Shown: positions 10,623 to 22,400 of the stretch, piece by piece
Position numbering within the stretch: position 1 is the stretch's first letter
Layout of the letters: every line of letters starts with the position of its first letter
DNA from: Ochotona curzoniae
Taxonomy: Eukaryota; Chordata; Mammalia; Lagomorpha; Ochotonidae
Assembly (NCBI RefSeq): GCF_017591425.1
Contig: NW_024466413.1
Location: 1,860,001-1,924,000 of the forward strand
DNA: 64,000 nt
Direction of reading: 5' to 3'
Program-made: the position numbers and the translations under genes
Notes under the pieces: generated by a model
Told to the model about the DNA's origin: nothing
Databases searched by the model: none
The model's input: only the letters and a program-made list of their open reading frames with translations

Positions 10623-12952
10623 AGTCAAAGTTAGGAGATTCGTGAAATTGACTAATAAGTGCAGAGAATTCATATTTGTCACCACGAGTTGCTTTTGAGT
10701 CACCAAGGTGAGTGATTCAACGACAGCAGTGAAACTTGTGGCCAACCCCCTTTCAGTGTGTCATGATGAATCGGACAATGTTTGGGATGAATACAAGGAT
10801 GAGTATAAGGTGCTCGCATTTATGTCTCAGTGATGACCTCTGCTCTTCTGAACAGAACTGGGAAGGCATTACAGTGGAAATTAGAACTCTAGCCCTTGAA
10901 AGACATATCATCCAATTCTAATCTTTTTCTCATTTGGATCTGGAGTTTTGTTGTCTGTTTCTTTGTATAATAGATGAAGTAAACAGCCGAAGAGATTCAG
11001 GGTCTTGCCTAAGGAAGCACACATGGTTGGTAGAGTTGAAAACCCAAATCCCCAGCACTGAAGACTAGAAGTGCTCCAAAGTCAGCTCACTGCAACAATG
11101 GGGCAATAACTCCATGTCAAAAATTTAAAATGAAAAACATCAAATGCATTTTCAAAAAATAAAAATACAATGATAAATTGAAGCATCTGAATTTAAGAAA
11201 TGAATACAGTATGACTCTAAAATGTGAGATATGATAATGTAGCCTTAGCCCTCATATGCCTGATGAAAGGTGGGTAAAGCCCAGGGCCTTATCAGTACTT
11301 ATCTCTATTCTGTGGATGCCCATAAAATCCCATTTTATTTCTCTGTGTTTTTCTGATTTCCCCTAACTCTAAAAAGTTCTATTACTTCTGAGAAGGAAAA
11401 TGAAACCAAATAAAACTCATAAACATTTTCTTGTGAAAATCTGAGAATGATTGTTGCCTTTTCATCTAAGTGTACTGCGAGATAAAGCCCTTAGAACATT
11501 CATATTATTACTCATACTTTCAAGACAGGATGCAAACAGCACAAAGTATTCCCCCTGGAGCATATTTTGCTATGCGCCAGCATTTTCAGCGAAATCGCCT
11601 TTAAGTCATCATTTTGTCCCCACGCTGCTGCTCTGTGTTCCCCATTTTTTTCTGATACTGTAGAAGATAAAGAACCTTCTTAATTTTTCTGGATTCACTG
11701 ATTTTTCTATGTATATAATGAATACATGGCAGTATTTACATTAATTCTCAACAGTGCTTGAGTCACAGGGTACTGATGGATGTTACTGTCGATGCTCGAC
11801 AAACATTTTCCAGAGAAAGAAAGTGAAAAGAAAGTACAAAAGACACATGAAGAAATCCAGCGAAGAAAGAAAAGGCCAAGAGAGAAATGTTGGGGAAGAG
11901 ATAGATGTTATGTGTTTGGATAATGTTAGATGTTCACCTGACAGCTTGGACACCAGCCACAGGACTTCTCAAAAACCAGTAGAACCGTGCTTCATGAACC
12001 TGAGTTTAAGATTTAGCTCTGGCACGAAATCAACAATACAATACTACAGAAGTATGCATCCCTTTGAATCTGTTTTCTCCTTGACAAAGCGCAAATAATA
12101 ATATCAATAACACATTTATAGAAGTTCTGTGATTATTACATAAAATTAACCATAAAATGCTTCTTTTATAAATTTTAACCTATTAACATTATGAAATTAT
12201 CTATCCAAATGCCATAAGCATTATTGAGGACCAATGTTTGGTATATAGTACATACATACCTAATGAATGTGTATGGAAAAAATGATATTGAGTGAACAGA
12301 CAAAATAAGAAAGATTAATACTTTGTTGAAATTTCAAGTAGGTATTCAAATGCAGACCTCTTACCAAGAGGATCGTTGTTGTTTCGTTTATGCTTAAAAC
12401 ATCTAAAAATATAATTTTAAAATTAACATATGTCATAGCTGCTATTCCTATTATTTAGTGATTTGAAGTCAGAAATAAAGAAGTAACATTCAACTAGATT
12501 TTGCTTGTGTAGAAAATTGTGCAGTCTCTGATATTTTGTTAATACACATAAAATTACGTTTAAATGGATTTTCCCTACATACTATGAGCCTTATGTCAAG
12601 TTTATTTGGTAATCCTTTACATGTGTAGATTAGTTTTTATGATCTTACTTTTTCCGAAAGCTGCTTTTGGAAATTATCTATCAAACGTTTATCACTTTCC
12701 AGATACAAGAGAGCTTAAAGAGATGATATTTCACCTGTTTGAGTCCATTGATAGAAGTGACATACGAATTAAAGGGGACATGTTGTAGAAAGCACTGCTT
12801 CAGAAATGATTATACAGCAGAGAACGGTAAGGCGCATGTATCAGGCATATACCTGCTGAGGGTTCAATCAAGGACGAAGAGAGAGATGGAGAACTCCAGG
12901 GTGATATTGTCTGAGTTCTATCTTGTAGGTTCCATAAAGAAGAAATAGCCAG
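10623..12952. other. unassigned AT-rich non-coding DNA
   Basis: Over 2 kb without a recognised repeat. The open frame at 11754-12098 (114 codons, Lys/Arg/Ser-rich) shows no domain or splice context and is not called. The 12.1-12.6 kb part is strongly AT-rich. Confidence 0.45.
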
Positions 12953-13206
12953 GGCCTGGCACGGTGGCCTAGTGGCCAAAGTCCTCACCATGAAAGCACC
13001 AGGATCCCATAGAGGCATTGGGTCTAATCCCGGCGTCCCCACTTCCCATCCAGCTCCCTGCTTGGGACCCAGAAGAAGTTCCAGGCTCTTAGCTCTGGAT
13101 TGGCTCAGCTCTGGCCATCGAAGTCACTTGGGGAGTGAATCATAGGATGGAAGATTCTCCTCTCTGTATATCTGAGTTTCCAATACAAATAAGTAAATCT
13201 TAAAAA
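12953..13206 (+). repeat. CSINE with central deletion
   Basis: Clean young-type head: 'ggcctggcacggtggcctagtgg', a good Pol III A-box match (tggcctagtgg), then 'aaagtcctcaccatgaaagcaccaggatccca' and 'gggtctaatccc' at the B-box position. 'ccagctccctgcttgggacc' jumps directly to 'cagaagaagttcc', so about 75 bases of the middle are missing. The 3' body and 'aagtaaatcttaaaaa' tail are present. Confidence 0.92.
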
Positions 13207-13237
13207 GAGAGAAACAGAGAGAGAGAGAGAGAGAGCG
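13207..13237. repeat. (GA)n microsatellite at SINE tail
   Basis: GA run with an AAAC interruption directly abutting the CSINE A-rich tail. It probably grew from the tail. Confidence 0.9.
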
Positions 13238-13470
13238 CCAAAAAAGAACAGTGAAAGAATTCTACGTAAGAGATAATTTTGAATTCTGGTTCGCAGGTGA
13301 TCAACTTCAAAAAGCTAATTTGTTCACTTATTTTCTATAATTTCTATGGACACAGGATAGTAGAGCAAACTGTCCAAATATTTTCATGTTTTGGTATGAA
13401 GAAGGGGAGATTTTTAACTTAAAAATAATAGAGAGATTGAGCTATCTGCTTTTTGCAATTAAGAAAATAG

Positions 13471-13980
13471 TCAACATGTTACATCTACTCCATGGAATAC
13501 TACTAAGCCATTAAAAAGTGTAACATTGAATATTTTGCAGCATAATCCTCCCAATTAGAGATCATTACGCTCCATAAAATAAGTCAGTCCCAAAATGACA
13601 AACGGCACGTGTTCTCTCTGATATGAGGCAATGTCCATGTGCAATACAGGATCAATGCGTATCTAGGTAAACATACACACAGACACAGTCATCTAGAGGA
13701 ACTCTATAACGTAGCTTGACATCTTGACATGTGACGCTACGTTGCATAATGCATTTCTACTTCCGAATCAATGAAGAATAATAAACTTGTTAAATATGCC
13801 TTGACAATATCATGCTGGATTATGCCATTGACCGTACTCACAATGTTAGGATACACTTAAATAGCAGAATATGGACTTACTATAATGAAATAGAGGAAAC
13901 CAGTGGGAAGAAGGGGAGAAGGGGAAGTCCCAGAGCCTTAGGGACTCTATCACAAAATGAATAAATTATAACACTTGGTG
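13471..13980 (+). mobile_element. L1 3' end, sense (ORF2 terminus plus 3' UTR)
   Basis: 'ctccatggaatactactaagccat' encodes the conserved WNTMEYYxA-like end of L1 ORF2. It is followed by 'aataagtcagtcccaaaatgacaaa' and 'gtgttctctctgatatg', the standard end of the coding region. The 3' UTR ends 'gggaagtcccagagccttaggga...ctatcaca'. The latter is the complement of the L1 3' end at 25.76 kb, an internal cross-check. 5'-truncated; coding part broken. Confidence 0.85.
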
Positions 13981-14042
13981 TTAGCAAAAAGGCTGAGAAG
14001 TGATACACAGAATAAATAAATTATAAAATATAAAAGAAACTA

Positions 14043-14293
14043 GATGAAAAATTTGAATGACTGTTTCTTCAGAGAAGACATAAACATAAAGACCAAGTAA
14101 ATGCAATGGTCATTTTAACAATAACGATGGAAATATAGATCAAATGGGATATTCTATTAGGATAGATCTTACTGTAAAAGAATTAGTATAATGGATTATG
14201 TGGGGAAAAAGGCTACCTTTATGCACTACTAGTAGAAACACAAAACTATACAAGTACACATCTCAAATATATACAGTAAAAATTGCAAATAGA
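14043..14293 (+). mobile_element. old L1 ORF2 fragment, sense, left part
   Basis: 'agagaagacataaacat', '...gtggggaaaaaggctacc' and '...tagtagaaacacaaaact' follow, loosely, the L1 ORF2 region upstream of the C-terminus. It continues after the CSINE at 14506. Strongly diverged (L1M-like). Confidence 0.55.
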
Positions 14294-14505
14294 AGGGCCG
14301 TCATCATAGCATAGTAGTTCAGGCCTCCGTGTCTGATATTGGCCTCTTCTGTTGGCACTCATTTGAATCCCAGTTGCTGCACTTCTGATAAAGTTCTGAA
14401 AACATACCTGGGAAGTCAGTGGAAGATATCACAAGTCCTTAGTCCCTTGAACCCACATGTGAGAACCAGAAGAAACTCATGGCTTCTGGCTTTGGACCAG
14501 CCCAT
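14294..14505 (+). repeat. CSINE inserted in old L1
   Basis: 'gggccgtcatcatagcatagtagttcagg', 'tttgaatcccagttgctgcac', 'cctgggaagtcagtggaagat', 'cccttgaacccacatgtgagaaccagaagaaactc', 'ggcttctggctttggaccagcc'. It ends before the 'cacttgggg' block, so the 3' third is missing. The flanks are both L1 ORF2 in the same orientation. Confidence 0.8.
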
Positions 14506-15115
14506 ATATCTTAAAATATTAAAAAATATGTATATTAAGTACCTTATTATCCAGAAGTCCTACCTCTGGGACTATATTCAAAGAAATCAAAATCATAATC
14601 TTGGAGAGAGATTAATTAGCATACAATTTTTCATCACCCAGTTATTCACAATAGATAAGAAACAGAAAGAAGTAAGCCAAGTATCTATTTGCAGAAAAAT
14701 GGATAAAGGAAATATGGTATACACATACAGGTGAATGGATTTATTAGCATTAGAAAGGAAATAAATCCTCCCTTTATTATAATAGGGACAAACCCAAAGG
14801 ACATTATGCTAAATGGCCACATTATGCTAAAAGCCACTTAGAGAAGTATAAAGATTGCAGAATTTTACTTAATTAGATAACTGAAATATTCAATTTCATA
14901 GAAAAAGAGAATGTAAGGCTATTTTCTGAGGTTAGAAGAAAGGAGGAAGTAGATAATCATTGCTCAACAGGTACAGTGTTTCAGCTATGCATAATACTTT
15001 GTAGACTGCATAATTGCTTTAATTAATAATTCTATTATATACTTTACACATGTTAAGATGACCAATTTCCTATTGCATCCTGACTATCAAATAAATAAAT
15101 CTACACAAAATAACA
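14506..15115 (+). mobile_element. old L1 ORF2 C-terminus and 3' UTR, sense, right part
   Basis: 'agaagtcctacctctgggactatattcaaagaaatcaaaatca', 'cagttattcacaatagataaga' and 'aatggataaaggaaatatggtatacacatacagg' match the L1 ORF2 tract before the ORF end. 'aaaggacattatgctaaatgg' and the 3' UTR phrase 'gctcaacaggtacagtgtttcagctatgc' follow. The layout is that of an ancient (L1M-type) element. An apparent A-rich end lies at 15090-15115. Confidence 0.75.
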
Positions 15116-15159
15116 AAAATTTTGAGTTTCTGAATCCCTATAAATACTGTTGTTTTCCT

Positions 15160-15800
15160 CCCATTCTGCCTCTTCATTTTATTAATTGCTTCCTTTGCTG
15201 TATTAAAGTTTCATAGTTTGATGTAGTTCTGTTTGTTTATTTTGACTTTAATGCCCTGTTTTTGGAGACTTTCCTAAGAAATCCGTACCAATGCTTATAC
15301 CTTGCAAAGTGCTTTCCATGTTTTTCTCTAATAGTTAGATGCTTTCTAGGTGAAAACGTAGCTCCTTGATGATGCAGAGCTAGCTTTTGTACAAGGTGAC
15401 AGGCAGGGGTCCTCCTATTTCCTCCTGCAGGCTGTTATCCAATTGTCCCAACAGCATTTGTTGAAGACACCGAACTTTCTTCCTGGATTATTTTCAGTTG
15501 TCTTGCTGAACATTAGTTGACTTTACATGTTTGAGCTCACTTTTTGTGACGTGTCTTGAGGTGTAAACTTGTGCTTCCTTCAGTTTTATTTTTCTTCTTC
15601 AGGATAGCTTTGGCTATTCATGGCGTCTTTGAGTATCATTTTTTTTTTTGTATCACCTTTTCCAGCTCTGAGAAGTATGGTGTTGGAGTTTTGATTGGAT
15701 TGCATTGAATCAGATCTTACTTTTGATAATATCATTTTGATTATGTTGATTTCACGGACCCAGGAACATGGTAAATTTCTCTATAATTTACATCTTGATT
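15160..15800 (-). mobile_element. L1 ORF2 fragment, antisense
   Basis: On + it is L1 ORF2 antisense: 'gtttgatgtagttctgtttgtttattttgactttaatgccctg', 'ctgttatccaattgtcccaacagcatttgttgaagac', 'aggatagctttggctattca', 'attggattgcattgaatcagatctta' and 'ttcacggacccaggaacatgg'. These are the usual landmarks in order. No open frame survives. It abuts the sense L1 ending at 15115, giving a tail-to-tail arrangement. Confidence 0.8.
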
Positions 15801-17900
15801 ATTGTCCTACGTGTCTGTCTGTGTGTCAACTGTACTGGAAGGAAGCTTTTAAAAAATCGCGAGAGACAGGGTTAGCTCATAGGATGGCATGACATGAATG
15901 TTCTGGAGTAGTATTTCAGACGAAGCAGAGAAAATCTCTCATCCAGGGATTTGAATCAGCTGAGTTACATTTCTGGGATCATGAAAGAAAACTAATGAAC
16001 CTTCTCCTCTCCTTGATCTTTGGATGGTACATAAGAATCTTCCCAGGGAATAAAATATATCCTTGCTAATGAGAAATGCTGAGAGACTCAATTTTTGCTA
16101 TGTTTGAATCTAACGGAAAATGCTGAAGTTCGCTTTCTACCATGGGAGGAATATATCTAAAAACGAAAAGCTCAGGAAGATAAACAATCTTCCAGAAAGA
16201 CAAGGATAGACTCAAATCTTGAATGCATTTAATCAAGCAGGGATTACTTCTAAGTCTACTTGGCTCAGTGACAAAACACATATTCTCTATTTAAATCTTC
16301 ATTGTAACAAAGATAGTTTTTTTTTAAATCCTGTTCTGTATGTAATTTCTCACTTGCTTATGAGTCTACCTAGGAAGCAGGATAGCGCTGACTGATTTTT
16401 TCCGACACTTGCACACAGTGATGGGAACATGGATTTATAAATAATTAAACTGTGATAGGACTCCAGTGCTTTGATAGGTGAATATACAGAAAACCCAGCT
16501 GCACTGCAAGGGATCAGCTTGATCTGGGTGGAGACAGAGACGATTTCTAGGCCTCACCTCAGAATACAGAGGTCTTCCAGGCAGCTGACATAGGAGTGCT
16601 GTTTGCTGAGCAGCAAACATCTAGGGAGACAAAGACAAAGAAGCTTACGTGCCCTATTTTTGTTAAATTTAGACCCAGTTTCGAAGACTAAAATGCATAG
16701 TATGTGACTATTTTTGTAAACTGAGCTCAATGAACACAAAGACATAAGTATGTATTTGAATAAAGTCAAATGCCATGTGGTTTTCATGGGAGTTCCAAGG
16801 TCATAGTAGTGGTTAAACTGTGCAGGTGGTTTCCAGTCACCAGATTTAACAAGTTTCATCAGAGTAGTACAAGTTTTCATAATTTTGTTTGGTTCTTTCT
16901 TGTTACACATAGTACTAACAGAGCTGCTATAAATCAAAATTGATTAATAAGACTCTCCAAATTACGTCAATGAAAAATTCTCAGGCATGATTGTGACAGA
17001 TTTCTGCAAAAGTATGGCAATGTGTGTCAGGATTCTCCTGAGAAAAAGAACCCTCAGGATTCATATATTTAACCAACCATTTTGCTACTGATTCTAGAAC
17101 TACGCATAATACATGCATATATACACGACACTGCAACAAAGTTGAAAAAGTGAACACTTCTGTATTTATCACTCAAATGATGATAGGGAAATCATCCAAC
17201 AACTGAAACCTGTCATTTAAACCCTACTTTGTTCTCATCTGCTACCTCCTTCATGGTTTTACATGATGCTATTAATGCATTTCACTTGATATTCATTTTA
17301 GCTTACACTAGGCGTTCAATGGTTCTTTGCTAATTTGACACATCCCCTTTGGAGAATATCTGTTATACACTTGGATTTGGCTGTGGTTTTCATTCAGCTT
17401 GCACTCTACACGGAGCAAGGAGCAATCCTGGACCGTTAGAGGTGCTGCCTTGAGAGAGATTAGACTCTATTCTGATGACATTTACAGTTCAGCCACTTTG
17501 AAATTCTGGATAAACAGCATTGCAGGTGCTTCTGGAGTTTCCACAGGTTTAATTCAAACCATGTATTTCAAACTGGGAAAATAGGTTGAGAAATCATTTG
17601 TAATCATAATATGATTGAATTTTGATTGACACTAATAAGCTTTGCAAATGCTAGTAAATCAGTTCACAAAATTTTTTTATCTGTGGTTTTTTTGTTTTCA
17701 GCTGCATAATCTGTGCTAATGAACTTTGTAAGAACAGATTTTCTTGAAAATTTTATAAATACAGGCAAGTGTGACTTTTTCATTTCACATGTAACATGTA
17801 ATCTTATGTGGACTGTTGTCTTCTCTCATACACAACTCATCTCGTGAAATCAGAACCCTTGTTTCCAACAGACATGCATTTCTTTGTCTTTCCATTTTTT
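15801..17900. other. unassigned AT-rich non-coding DNA
   Basis: No recognised repeat or exon. Several antisense open frames (for example 16554-16937) are short and featureless. Confidence 0.45.
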
Positions 17901-18890
17901 AAATTTTCTTGGTGAAAAGACCTGTGTAGCTGCTTCATGTCCCAGTTACTCCTATTCTGACCCAACTTGCTGAACACAGTCTGGCTGTAAAATTTCAGTT
18001 TGAATATTGTCAAGGATCGAAGCCCTGCAGCTCTGACAGCCTCTTAACAGGAGGTCATATGCACAGAGCCGGAGGGGATCACAGAGCGAAGCAGGAGGCT
18101 AAGAGGAGGTCTGTATCCTAGCCCAAGTGAGACCTCCCAAGTGCTTCCACCACAGAAGCAATGGATACATCATCAGGATTGTCAGTATGAGCATCAAGGA
18201 CCATATCCTGACTGCCAAGAAGATCACAGGGAATGTGAGTGCCCTCATAGGCCAAAGGTTCTGAGGTCAGTCACTTTCCATTGGATCTCCCACATGGGAT
18301 CGAAAGAGCCTAGGACCGTCCTCATAGGGTCTGGTGACATTGGAACAAGAGTCAGGAGCCCTGGGTGGCCCTCAGAGATGAAAGAATTGTAAATTTCCTT
18401 CTGGACTCAGGAGAGAATCTTTCTCTGGTCCTTCCTTAGTTCCAGCTCTGGCTCCCCACCCTCTTTTGCAGTGACCATCAGGGTTTTTCAAGAGCCCCCA
18501 AATTAGCTCAGATAGACAGAGAGAGACTAATATAGAAAATTTTGAACAGACAGGAAGAGGTCTGCTGGCTTATGATTGCTCAGCCTGTCTGTATCTTATT
18601 GGTAAGGCTCGTGACTTGGCTTTTCCTAGACCTCACCATATAGGATGTAGAGTTCAGTTATTCCTCACTTGCTAAGTTATTGGGGATTTCTTTGCTCACC
18701 CATCTAAGTCTGTTCTACTCTTTAATTGTTAATATATGGCTTGTCAAATTTACAAGACTGTTTTGATTGCCCTAGAATGCATGAAGTTTGTAAACTGCTA
18801 AGAACTATTTTGTTTGTGATCACACACCTTTAATTTGGGGGAAAATAATTACTACGTAACAAAAATAAATTATGACAATTACTTCTTGGT
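17901..18890. other. unassigned stretch with higher GC, possible old retroposon
   Basis: From about 18005 to 18480 composition is richer in GC than its neighbours and includes 'ctgcagctctgacagcctcttaacagg' and 'ccgtcctcatagggtctggtgacattgg'. An 83-codon open frame at 18141-18392 has no recognisable domain. It might be an old LTR or processed transcript; I cannot assign it. Confidence 0.35.
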
Positions 18891-18920
18891 AATATATATA
18901 TATATTGATATATTGATATT
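18891..18920. repeat. (AT)n microsatellite
   Basis: TA run followed by repeated 'attgat'. Confidence 0.9.
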
Positions 18921-19005
18921 GATGCTATAGGGTACAAGATTATTCTGTTGACCACTGTGCTGGCTCCTCTGAAACTATTTTTAAAGGTAGCTAATATTCA
19001 ATATA

Positions 19006-19335
19006 TATTTTTAAAGATGTATTTATTTTTATTACAAAATCAGATACACAGAGAGCTGGAGAGATAGAGAGGAGGATCTTCTATTGATGATTCACTCCCC
19101 AAGCAGCCACAATGGCCGGTGCTGTGCCAATCCAAAGCCAGGAGCCGGGAACCTCTTCCAGCTCTCCAACATGGGTGCAGGGTCCCAAAGCTTTGGGCCA
19201 TCCTCACCTTCTTTCCTGGGCTAGAAGCAGGGAGCTGGATGGGAAGCAGCTCCTCCGGAATTAGAACTGACGCCCATATGGGATCCTGTTGCATGCAAGG
19301 CAAGGACTTTAGTTGCTGAGCTACCATGCCTGGCC
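19006..19335 (-). repeat. CSINE, full-length antisense
   Basis: Starts with the complement of the tail ('ttttaaagatgtatttattttta') and proceeds through 'gaggatcttctattgatgattcactccccaag', 'ggccggtgctgtgccaatccaaagccaggag', 'gggtgcagggtcccaaagctttgggcc', 'cagggagctggatgggaagc' and 'gcccatatgggatcc', ending 'gcctggcccc'. Both flanks carry 'caatat', a possible short target-site duplication. Confidence 0.95.
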
Positions 19336-20100
19336 CCACAATATTTCTAAGCCCAAATTAGTGCGCAGATAGAATTTTAACAAAATATTCGGTTGCTATG
19401 CAACACTGTGTCTGTAATATTGCAAACTTCCTACTGAGCATACATAATCAGAAATAATTGAGATTCTCATAATTTCATTCTGAAGGGCATCATCTGTCAT
19501 CCGCCCTGTCATGACTCGGTTGAGAGTTTTGATTGCTACTATTTTGGCAGTCATTAAAATATATGATGATTTATCACTAGGCTTAATTTAAGTGATCGTT
19601 TTGTTCTTGTGTAATTACTGTTTCAACGAAGACTCAGAGACCTCTGTTCTTTTCTATGTCTTTATCATCATGGACTTAGTTTTGTCACACAACAAAGTTG
19701 GAAAACAGTGCAGTAGGTTCTCATGGTCATTACAGTAGTCCACATAAGTTGCTGGCAAAAATGATTGACATGACTCAATTAAGGAGAACAGAATTTACAA
19801 TAGAAATGTTGCTAATTTATTGAACATACACATGCCTTGCAAGACATTGTTAATTTTTGAGAGAAATAACGAATAAAATATAAACAATTTGGGTTGCACA
19901 TGGGTTTTGATTTTATGTTTGTTTTTCTTGATCTCAAAGGTTCTGTCCATTTTATGGCCTACTGCTGGGAAATGTGGCATTGAATTCTGACTCTAGAACA
20001 TAGTGGCTTTGCAGCAGGTCAGTTTGTTCCCTGTTCCTCAGCTCTAATCTTTCATATGCTGCTAGTAATAAGACCCCGTAGTTGTTAACCGCATTATCAT
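19336..20100. other. unassigned AT-rich non-coding DNA
   Basis: No repeat or gene recognised. Confidence 0.45.
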
Positions 20101-20425
20101 AATCTGTTTTGTGCTGCTCTAACAAACACTACAGACTTTACAATTGATAAGAAATAGAAACCTGTTTTCTCTTAGTGTTGAAGTTAGTCAGGTCCAAGTT
20201 TGACCTGCTATCAAGGTTAGTGCATCATCTTACTGCTGTCTCCTACCGACGGGAAAGGGTAAGTGTACCTGGCAGAAAATGGGAGGGAAAGCTAGATAAG
20301 CACTTTGTGCCAATATCAAAAGAACCTTTGTCCTCGCAAGGTAGGAACCCTATGGCCTGCTGACATCTGAAAGGGTGAACTTGTAAATGTTACCACGTTG
20401 ACATAACTTGATTCATAATGGAACC
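20101..20425 (-). repeat. MaLR-type LTR, antisense
   Basis: Begins 'aatctgttttgtgctgctctaacaaacactacagact', the familiar antisense opening of MST/MLT-class LTRs ('tgctataacaaaatacc'). It continues 'gaaacctgttttctc', and ends with 'tgaaagggtgaacttgtaaatg...cataatggaacc'. Same family layout and orientation as the copy at 1.4 kb. Confidence 0.55.
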
Positions 20426-21194
20426 TTTTTTTAGTCTAAAGCAAGGATGAGAACTCAGTATCTCTGACAAATGAGATCTGACATATAAATCCTCAATCAA
20501 TGCTGAGCACAACATCTTCTTGCTTAGGGTCTCAGCTTCTCCGTGTAGGTTATCTTATCCATTTCTTAACCTATGTCCAAGTATTCTCCCATCACAGCTT
20601 TCACAAGCATTTTCCGCATGACTGGGAGCCTTATGAACTGTGGTCTCAAAGATGAGGTTAAGGTATTAAATAAAGGAGAAGTAATAGGTTATTGGCAAAG
20701 CTCAGAATTTCAATAGTGAAAGAAATCTATATTCACAGAAAAATACAACTAATTCCAAGCTCTGGAAACTACCTCCTTCAGTTTTCGCTAAGTTTCACCC
20801 AGTCAGGGTAGGAAGCATCTCCCCAAAAGGTATATTACTCACCCCTAAGTCTTACTCACCACTTGAAGGTCACAAATCAGAGAGGGACTCAAGTTCGGTT
20901 CAGAAATCCCTACAATTGTCAATACAAAGTATTTGTTGGTATTGAAGAAATTTCTGAAAAAAAAAAAGAAAGAAAAAACAGCATGTGGAAAACCTAGGGT
21001 AATTAAGTTTCACATAAGCAGGGAGTAGACAGGCTTAAGTGACCTTACTGATTTGGTGTTTGCCAATAGTTCAATGACAGAGAATGCAGAAGGTAGAGAG
21101 AAGGGAGAAGCATTGCACTGGGAGCACCTAAGTGGGTGTAACGACTGCTCAGGTCCAAAGTAAGGCCTACACATGATTAACAGCTGAGTCGCTG
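20426..21194. other. unassigned non-coding stretch
   Basis: No recognised repeat except an A-rich tract at 20957-20980. Confidence 0.45.
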
Positions 21195-21528
21195 AGGCCC
21201 AGTGTGATGGCCTAGGGGCTAATGTCCTCGTCTTGAACAAATCAGGATCCAATATGGGCGCCAGTTCTAATCCCAGCAGCCTCACTTCCCATCTAACTCC
21301 CTGCTTGTAGAAACTTGGAAAGCAGTTGAGGACGGCCCAAAGCCTTGGGACCCTGCATCCACATGGGAGACTCAGAAGAAGATCCTGGCTCCTGGCTTTG
21401 GATAGGCTTAGCTCCAGCTGTTGCATTCACTTGGGAAATGAATCCGTGAAAGATCTTCCTCTCTGCTTCTCCTACTCTCTGTGTATCTGAGTTTGCAGTA
21501 AAAATAAACAAGTCTTTAAAAATATTTA
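21195..21528 (+). repeat. CSINE, full length
   Basis: All segments in order from 'gaggcccagtgtgatggcctaggggctaa' to 'gcagtaaaaataaacaagtctttaaaaa'. Flanks 'gattaacagctga' (upstream) and 'atttaacaattga' (downstream) are similar and may be a decayed target-site duplication. Confidence 0.95.
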
Positions 21529-21785
21529 ACAATTGACTTTTAAAGGAGATAGAAACCATTGGCAGTTGTCAGCATGAGGAAGGCCCCTGGATGCATGAGA
21601 TAAAGGGAGGGACCAGGAAGGCTGAAGAGAAGAGAACCAGATGGTTGGAACTCATGGACAACAGGCTTTGGGTGTACAAAGAAGATAAAGTATTCACTGG
21701 AGACAAGATGTGCCATTGGGAGCCAAATAATTCATGAATTAACTTTAGAGAGAACTTGGGGGAAAGAAAGATAAAGAATCTGATT
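21529..21785. other. unassigned non-coding spacer
   Basis: Purine-rich on +; nothing recognised. Confidence 0.4.
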
Positions 21786-22400
21786 GTATCATGGAAAATG
21801 TTGAGTATTTTCCCTATTCAATTATAGCCCTTATATTGCAGTTTTACAGGCAGTTTCCACTCATACAGCCAGAGTACATCAACGATCACACTAAGGTGCT
21901 TTACAGAATTGTGTTTTACTCAATAACTCCTTTAATTTTATTTTTTGGCATTTTAAATTATATTTTTCACAATATTTACATAGTTGATTAGGGTAAAAAG
22001 GTTCAAGGGCTATAAGAAAGTGGGTAAGACTATTATTTCCATATTGTTTCCTTCATGTTTAAAGGGGGGTATTAAGGGAGAAGGTCCACCCAATTTCCCA
22101 CCCTCCCCAGGTCCCGCATGTAGGGTATGCACCGAGGTTCTTGCTCAAGTTGTTTTGCAAGCTCACCAGTTATGAATCACTGCCAATCTTGGCACTCTAA
22201 ACACTATGAGGTCTTTGAAGAATCCATTGATTGACATTGTCCATCATAGAGTCTATATTTGCCCCGTATTTCGCTGCCAGCATATAGCTGAGATGGTTGA
22301 TTGACCTGTTCTGTCTTCTCTCTTTTCTTGGTTATGGTTTTGAGTTCAGCATTTCAATTGGGGTGATCTCCAAAGAGACTTTGTCTGAGGTGTTCTCAGA
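21786..22400. repeat. left flank of pyrimidine-rich repeat block, unclassified
   Basis: AT-rich opening (21786-22010) then 'aaggtccacccaatttcccaccctccccaggtcccgcatg' and 'attgattgacattgtccatcatagagtc'. The passage from AT-rich to C/T-rich DNA is gradual and seems part of one element with the block that follows. I think of a lagomorph-specific retrotransposon but cannot name it. Confidence 0.35.
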
